Positions 58,611 to 64,000 of a stretch of DNA of 64,000 nucleotides are shown here, in pieces. Within the stretch, counting starts at the first letter, position 1, and every line of letters starts with the position of its first letter. The position numbers and the translations under genes are program-made. The notes beneath the pieces were generated by a model, which ran no database searches, was not told where the DNA came from, and saw nothing but the letters and a program-made list of their open reading frames with translations. The stretch covers positions 3,224,001-3,288,000 of the forward strand of contig JACGCM010002205.1 of assembly GCA_014058105.1 (NCBI GenBank), given 5' to 3'. The stretch is from Kingdonia uniflora (lineage: Eukaryota; Streptophyta; Magnoliopsida; Ranunculales; Circaeasteraceae).

Positions 58611-60924
58611 CTCTCCCTCGATTTATGAAACGACGGTTCTTTCTGACACACCTCAACAATCCCTACTATTGCCATATGCACATCTTCTCATTTTAAAACA
58701 TCATCATGACTTCTGTGGTAACGTCTATGGTCATCACGTCTATCCCTATTGTCTACCATTTAAAGTTCTACACCTTTTCCTTAACACAGTACAAAACAAC
58801 CAATCACCTTACTTTTATACTCTACCAAGATCGTACAACATTCCTAAAATAGCTCACTTTTCAAAATTGAAAGATATCAATACAGTTGGTAAAATCTTAC
58901 AGCTGTCTCCCACAATATCCATACACATAGTGTAAAATAGAATACTTTATTATTTTAATAAGATCGAGACATCTTATACTTTATTCTCTCACAACCACCC
59001 GTGTTACAATTATTCAAACCCAACCACAGAATACTCCAATCACAAATTACTTCTAACGAGCTTCCTACAGTCGAACTTACCGAGCTCCCCAGTTATATTT
59101 AAAATATCCTCGATAGTTCGGTTCCCCACACAGAATTATCTCTCCATTTGCTGCCCTTACATCCTCTTCCACGATCTTATCACATGCGAGCTGTCGAACA
59201 GTTAGTTATAGCACCTTGGGATCTAATAGAGATGTACAAAAAATGTTGTACCATACAAAACGATCTTATTTTACATGCCTGCCTTTATCGTCTATCCCGA
59301 CAAGATTCAATGGCTATTCCGAAAGTACGGTATCATACGAAAATTGACGAAAATAGCGTTCGCGAAGTTTGGCAACCTTGATCTGAAAACGACCATTTAC
59401 GACATATTGAGCACGCCGCATATACTAAGAACAAGTCCTCACCATGGTTAGTCATAATACCTCCAGAGAACAATTATCCCCGTAGAAGATACAACTCATA
59501 CCAGCCGTGATTCCTGATTTTATAGCTACCAGAAAGATTTGTGAAGATATTACCCCACTGATTCCGAAAAAGAGTATATTATTCGAACAATATTCGCGGA
59601 AAGACAGAGGTTCATCATCAATCACAGAAATATTATGGCAACTCTTTGTTTCCATATCATAATGTATCTCCTCAAATTTTATACAGACACATATCAAAAT
59701 GGCAACAAACAAGGCGACAACCAATCCAACAGTTCTACATAGCTATACATCAACCTTGTCTCACAATTTGCATAAATCTGACATTCAGCTCGCATCAACA
59801 ACTTGACCTCCTTTATACCGGTATTTCCTACAAGTCGTTCATCTCAATCACATTCTCGACCTCCACTAAATTTTACCTCTACTCTCACTACCATTTTCCC
59901 TTCATACCTAAACATCTATGTTACTAATGCCCATCTAACAAACAGAAAGTGAAGCAAACAAGCTCGAGACAAAGTATCATCATAACAGAATGCATATATT
60001 TCATTTAGTCTGAAAGTTTCTCTTATACAATACTTTATTGAAGAATACATAGATTTTACAGATTACTTCAATTTACATCAAGTATTAGCTCGACATTTTT
60101 ATTGGCATGAAAAGTCAACAGAAGAGGCAGATTCCAAACTTTAATCCCATGCTGCAAGACTCAGGGATGTTAGAACCAGACATCATAGATGAAAGATCTT
60201 CTTCATGGCCAAAGAGCTATGATCCATGGAAGAAAATGATCCTCTGCATCCTTATCACCTCTTTGCATGTTAGAGACAGACGGAATGCCTCATTTCTTCA
60301 ATAAGACCCACTCATTAGCAGGGTATCGACGAGATTCTCTCGGGCGAACACCTGCCGCTTCATCTTTAGTTGTAACAGCTTCCTCTGTCAGTAACCAAAG
60401 ACCGTTATGACGTTCTGCCTCAGATGTCAACAGGTAATAGAGACGTACCACTTGGAAGTGGTCATCCCCTGCCTTCATCACTTCCTCCTATGATATACGA
60501 TGAAAAGTGGGAGAAACAAGAATAGGAGTAGATAGATGCAACGGTTGGTAATCGAAGTTCCTGATCCGCAATTCCCCCATCTTCCTTCGAATCCTAGACT
60601 CTTGGGACTGAGTCCTAGTCGTCACCATTTTTACCACAGTAAACAAAGATGGAAGAGATCAGAGATGAAGGTTTGCTCCTACCACTCATCTTATAGTGCC
60701 TTTTATACACGGATCAACATTCAAAGTAGACCCTCCAAATTCCCAACGTCAAAAGATTCCCGATGCAATAACATTTGACTACAGTTATTGGTTCTAGAAA
60801 CCCAACAAACACCAACAAAATTCATGAATATACATTGGAAATGAATCTCAGGCATTAACTCTAGCATTTAATGATACTTCTCAGCCAACACCACTCGCCT
60901 ACAAGGCTTCTCGTACTATTGGCT

Positions 60925-60936
60925 GAGAGGGGGGCG
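60925..60936 (+). other. Polypurine tract
   Basis: GAGAGGGGGGCG lies just before TGTAGTGGCTTATT, which is the start of the LTR type seen inverted at 62343. A diverged second copy of the same context (ACTATTGGTCGAGAGCCGTC) precedes the 3' LTR at 61109, so the tract and LTR start have been duplicated with a period of about 171 bases. Confidence 0.65.
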
Positions 60937-61108
60937 TTGTAGTGGCTTATTATGCATCTCGAGCTCATACCTCATCTTCGAACTACATACGAACTTTCAA
61001 CCACAATCATAAATAAGACAACAACGTTAGGAGACAAATATAACACAAGTTTCTCAACTAACACCAATCATCCCTGACGACACTCATACTATTGGTCGAG
61101 AGCCGTCT

Positions 61109-61675
61109 TGTAATAGCTCATTTCGTATCTCGGACTCAAGCTTTATCCTCAATCTTATTAGCATATAGGAAGTACTACTAAAGACATGACCAAATCACCT
61201 TAGTTCGAGACATCACTTTCAACCTCTACATCAACAGTTTGATCTGAGCAAAGCGTAGAGTCAGCAATAAAGCCGTTATACAATAACAAAGATCGAAATA
61301 TTACATACTCTGGTCAAATAATATCTCGCACTCACTTTGTAACGTCCATCATTAAAGAACTTTATGGTCGTCAAACGGTCATATTGGAGGACCTATAAAG
61401 AGACCTGGAGAACTGCAGATGAAAGACAGAATATTCGATACAGAAAAGTTCTTACTCCATTATCTTACATTCTCAGAATACTCATTGTAATAGATTAACA
61501 ATCTTAATAAGATCACCCTCACTTTCTCAAAATCCTCAAGAGAGGTTGTAGTTTTTAACCTATTCAAAGGTTTTCCACGCTAAACCATCTTGTTATTTGT
61601 TATCTATTATGCTTAAACGTTATGAGTATATATGGTGTAAAGGCTAAGTCTGAATCCCAAAATTAGGCTATTGCA
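61109..61675 (+). repeat. 3' LTR of gypsy element
   Basis: It matches the 5' LTR from TCTCGGACTCAAGC through GGCTATTGCA. Compared with the 5' LTR it lacks about 50 bases near the start, the very stretch that forms the inverted terminus there. Signals include CATATTGGAGGACCTATAAAG, a TATA-like box context. Substitutions relative to the 5' LTR are frequent, so the insertion is not young. Confidence 0.9.
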
Positions 61676-62343
61676 CTCATGGGCAATAAGTAATGACTAA
61701 CAAAATGATTTGGCGTAGAAAACCTTTGAATTGGTTAAAAACACAACCTCTCTTGAGAATTTCTAGAAAGAGAGGGGAATCTTATTGAGATTGCTAGCTA
61801 TTACAATAAGTGTTCAGAGTATTTTGAATGCAGAATGTTAGAGTAAGGATTCATCCATCCCTCATCTCGAATTCTCTAGTCCTATTTATAAGTCTTATAA
61901 TATGACCGTTTGGCGACCATAAAGATTCTTAATGACGGATGTTATAGAATATATACATTTGATGTTCTTTGACCTGATTGCATAACAGTCTAATCTTGCT
62001 ATCTTATAATGGCTTCATAGATGACATTACGTCTATTGATTCGAACTGTTAAGTTGCAGGTCAAAAATGATGAATAGAGTTGTGTAACTACAAAATGATA
62101 TTTACTGTGCCACGTGTATGTTGATGAGTTCAAAAGTTCGTATGGTGGTCGAAGATGAAGATGGAGTTCGAGATGTGGAATAAGCCACTACACGAATTGT
62201 TGAGGTAGAGGTAGAAAGTGATAAACATGGTTATGTAACTGTACAGTGTCATACATTATGCCACATGTATGTTGAAGAGGTTGAGTGGTTGTATTCTGGT
62301 TGAGGATGAAGCATGAGTTCGAGATGCGGAATAAGCCACTACA
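61676..62343 (-). repeat. Second LTR, inverted, tail-to-tail with the 3' LTR
   Basis: Read on the minus strand this starts TGTAGTGGCTTATTCCGC at 62343. Near its other end it has GAAAACCTTTGAATTGG inverted relative to the LTR ending at 61675, so the two are arranged tail-to-tail. Its first ~300 bases are a tandem pair of 151-bp units (62042-62192 and 62193-62343), each ending AATAAGCCACTACA on the plus strand. It is a diverged member of the same LTR family. Confidence 0.78.
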
Positions 62344-64000
62344 ACTGAAACATTCACTAAGCTATTCCATCGACCTATCATTTGCGCTGCGATTAGAATG
62401 GAATGACGGCATTTATGAAATCAAAGGTAGTCAGAAGCTTGTTCAAGCTTGTGAAAATTCTGTTACCATGGTGACAAAACCATCTATACCACAGCTCGCA
62501 TAACAATTACAGAAAACCACAGGGAGCATTACAAAAAGCTTTATAAAAAATGAACTGACAAACGCAGAACCTACATAGTACATCAAGATCAGAAGAGATA
62601 AATGAGGTACCTTCATTGGAACTCTATTACCCAAATCGTAGCGCAATGCTCTTATTCAATTTCTTAAAGATAACAGTAATGTCTTTGCTTGGACATTCCA
62701 CGAGATGCCAGGTATCAATCCAAGTTTGGCTTGCCACAAGCTGAGTTTGAAAGATAAAGATGAAGCAGTCAAGTTAAAATAGAGAAGTCTAGTACCAAGA
62801 CTCCATGAAGACGTCAACAAAGAGATCGATAAACTAATTGAAGTTGGTTTTATCGGAAAATCCAACTACCCAGATTGGATCTTGAACATCGTAGCAGTAC
62901 CAAAGAAATATGGAAGAATCAGTGTATGCGTAGATTTCACAGATCTTAATAAACCTACTCCGAAAGATAGTTTTCCACTTCCTATCATCAACCATCTACT
63001 CGATTCAACCACAGGACACGAACTCTTGTCCATGATAGACGCTGCATCAGGGTATAACCAGATACCCCTGTTGCACAAAGATCAAGTGAAGACATCTTTC
63101 ATCACAGAACATGGATTACACTATTACAAAGTAATGCCTTTCGGTCTTAAGAATGTTGGAGCTACCTATCAATGACTGATGACACAAATGTTTAAAGATC
63201 ACCTTGGAAAAATAATAGAAGTTTACATTGACGATATGTTGTGTAAGAGTCTCAAGAAGGGGAACCATCTAACAAATTTATACACAACTTTCGAGATTCT
63301 TCGATCTTATAAGATGTGACTAAACCCTGACAAATGCCAGTTCAGAGTCCACAAGCAAATTCTAAGGACCTCTAATAAGCAAGCAAGGAATTAAGGCTGA
63401 TCCAGATCGTATCCGTGTACTGTTATCTATGCATTCTCCAAAAATAAAAAAAAGGTACAAAAATTAGTAGGAAAGTTCATAGCAATCAATCATTTTTTCT
63501 TAAAATCTTTAGATCGATGTCGAAGGTTATTCAGCCTACTACGCGAAGGGACAAAGAAGAAGAAACCTAAAAAAGATCCTAAGATTGAATGGACTACATA
63601 ATGTGAAGCAGCATTTCGGGAATTAAAACGTTACCTCGGGAAGTCACCTGTTATGAGTACACCCGAAGACGAAGAAGAACTCCCAATTTATCTTCCAGTC
63701 ATTGGCGAATCACTAAGCTCGGTACTCATTCGACTTGATGAGAAAATTAAGACTGTCTACTTTATCAGTAAAATGCTTACTCATGCAGAGACACGATATA
63801 CCAAGATCGAGAAACTGCTACTAACTCTCATCTATATATCGCAGAAATTGAAATAGTATTTTCAAGCTCACTTAGTTTGGGTAATGACAAATTATCCTTT
63901 ACGAGAGATCTTATCTAAATGAGAGAAATCCTGACAAGTTCGGCAATGGTGGTTACCCTTGGAGAGCATGATATTCGTTTCGAACTGCGCCATTCTAAAA
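62344..64000 (+). pseudogene. Gypsy reverse transcriptase-RNase H fragment
   Basis: RT landmarks in order: VFAWTFHEMPGINPSLACHK (about 62680), RLHEDVNKEIDKLIEVGFI, DWILNIVAVPKKYGRISVCV, DFTDLNKPTPKDSFPLP, MIDAASGYNQIPL, HYYKVMPFGLKNVGATYQ, and the catalytic YIDD at 63224-63235. RNase H follows: ELPIYLPVIGESLSSVLIRL, TVYFISKMLTHAETRY and YFQAHLVWVMTNYPLREIL. RT copies element RNA; RNase H removes it. Stops occur before RSLVPRL, after GATYQ, after SYKM and elsewhere. This is the part missing from the element at 49440-61675, but it lies outside that element's LTRs. It runs off the window. Confidence 0.9.

Larger units (their letters stand above)
57823..60937. other. Gypsy 3' region, mostly non-coding
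   Basis: Pyrimidine-rich plus strand with many short ORFs. A 63-codon minus-strand ORF at 60481-60290 (starting MMKAGDDHFQVVRLYYLL) has a TATAAAAG box on the minus strand at 60707-60701. A 90-codon minus ORF at 59724-59452 starts with a hydrophobic stretch (VVALFVAILICVCI). I recognise neither. The rest shows no domain. Confidence 0.45.
49440..61675 (+). mobile_element. Tat-like Ty3/gypsy LTR retrotransposon, internally deleted
   Basis: The element has a 5' LTR (49440-50056), primer-binding region, gag, a direct jump to integrase, a tandem-repeat block, a long region with antisense ORFs, purine-rich tract(s), and a 3' LTR (61109-61675). The two LTRs are clearly homologous over more than 500 bases. 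Protease, RT and RNase H are absent between gag and integrase. Large non-coding DNA after integrase, tandem repeats there and an antisense coding region are known traits of the Tat lineage (Retand, Grande and Ogre relatives); I infer membership from these. Sequences flanking the two LTRs do not give a 5-bp duplication. At least five stops in gag and integrase show it is dead. Confidence 0.85.

Noticed and set aside
49440..61675. Target-site duplication for the gypsy element
   Set aside because: The five bases before 49440 and after 61675 do not match; the outer LTR borders appear rearranged.

Overview
This is a window of a repeat-rich plant nuclear genome, most likely a eudicot. The evidence is spliced genes with GT-AG introns, a plant-type CTC1 gene, a class III peroxidase, and plant-style LINE, hAT, Helitron, SINE, copia and Tat-like gypsy elements. 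There is no bacterial operon structure and no CRISPR array, and I saw no tRNA or rRNA gene. About 4 of the 64 kb is host coding sequence; most of the rest can be assigned to mobile DNA.

Layout. (1) 1-~6990, minus strand: a decayed L1-like LINE. In reading order from right to left it has a long 5' leader, ORF1 with a zinc knuckle, then ORF2 with endonuclease, reverse transcriptase, zf-RVT and RNase H. Its 3' end lies beyond base 1. (2) 7138-26871, plus strand: a complete 16-exon gene for CTC1, the large subunit of the CST telomere-capping complex. I derived the exons by eye; they join in one frame into about 1386 codons without a stop. Its introns hold at least ten separate insertions: MITEs, SINEs, hAT remnants, inverted LTRs and a LINE RNase H fragment. 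(3) 28511-30132, plus: exons 2-4 of a class III peroxidase whose first exon, carrying the distal catalytic His and Arg, is not present upstream. (4) 30160-38733: Helitron-like elements, two of which share 5' and 3' signatures, filled with tandem, direct and inverted repeats. (5) 40106-40513, plus: an intact intronless gene for a small single-pass membrane protein. (6) 40799-45320: a hAT transposon with terminal inverted repeats and a perfect 8-bp target duplication, carrying a minus-strand transposase broken by stops. (7) 45321-49439: mostly featureless, with a decayed copia gag and a MITE. (8) 49440-61675, plus: a ~12.2-kb Tat-like Ty3/gypsy element with LTRs, gag and integrase. Its protease-RT region is deleted. 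A tandem-repeat block and a block of antisense coiled-coil ORFs lie between integrase and the 3' LTR. (9) 61676-64000: an inverted LTR joined tail-to-tail to the previous one, then a gypsy RT-RNase H fragment running off the window.

The working host genes appear to be CTC1 and the small membrane protein. CTC1 acts with STN1 and TEN1 on telomeric single-stranded DNA; only CTC1 is in the window. The most unusual structures are the antisense gene block in the gypsy element, the 43-bp inverted repeats at the ends of one gypsy LTR, the clustered Helitrons, and the fully bounded hAT element. All calls come from reading the sequence; no database search was possible.
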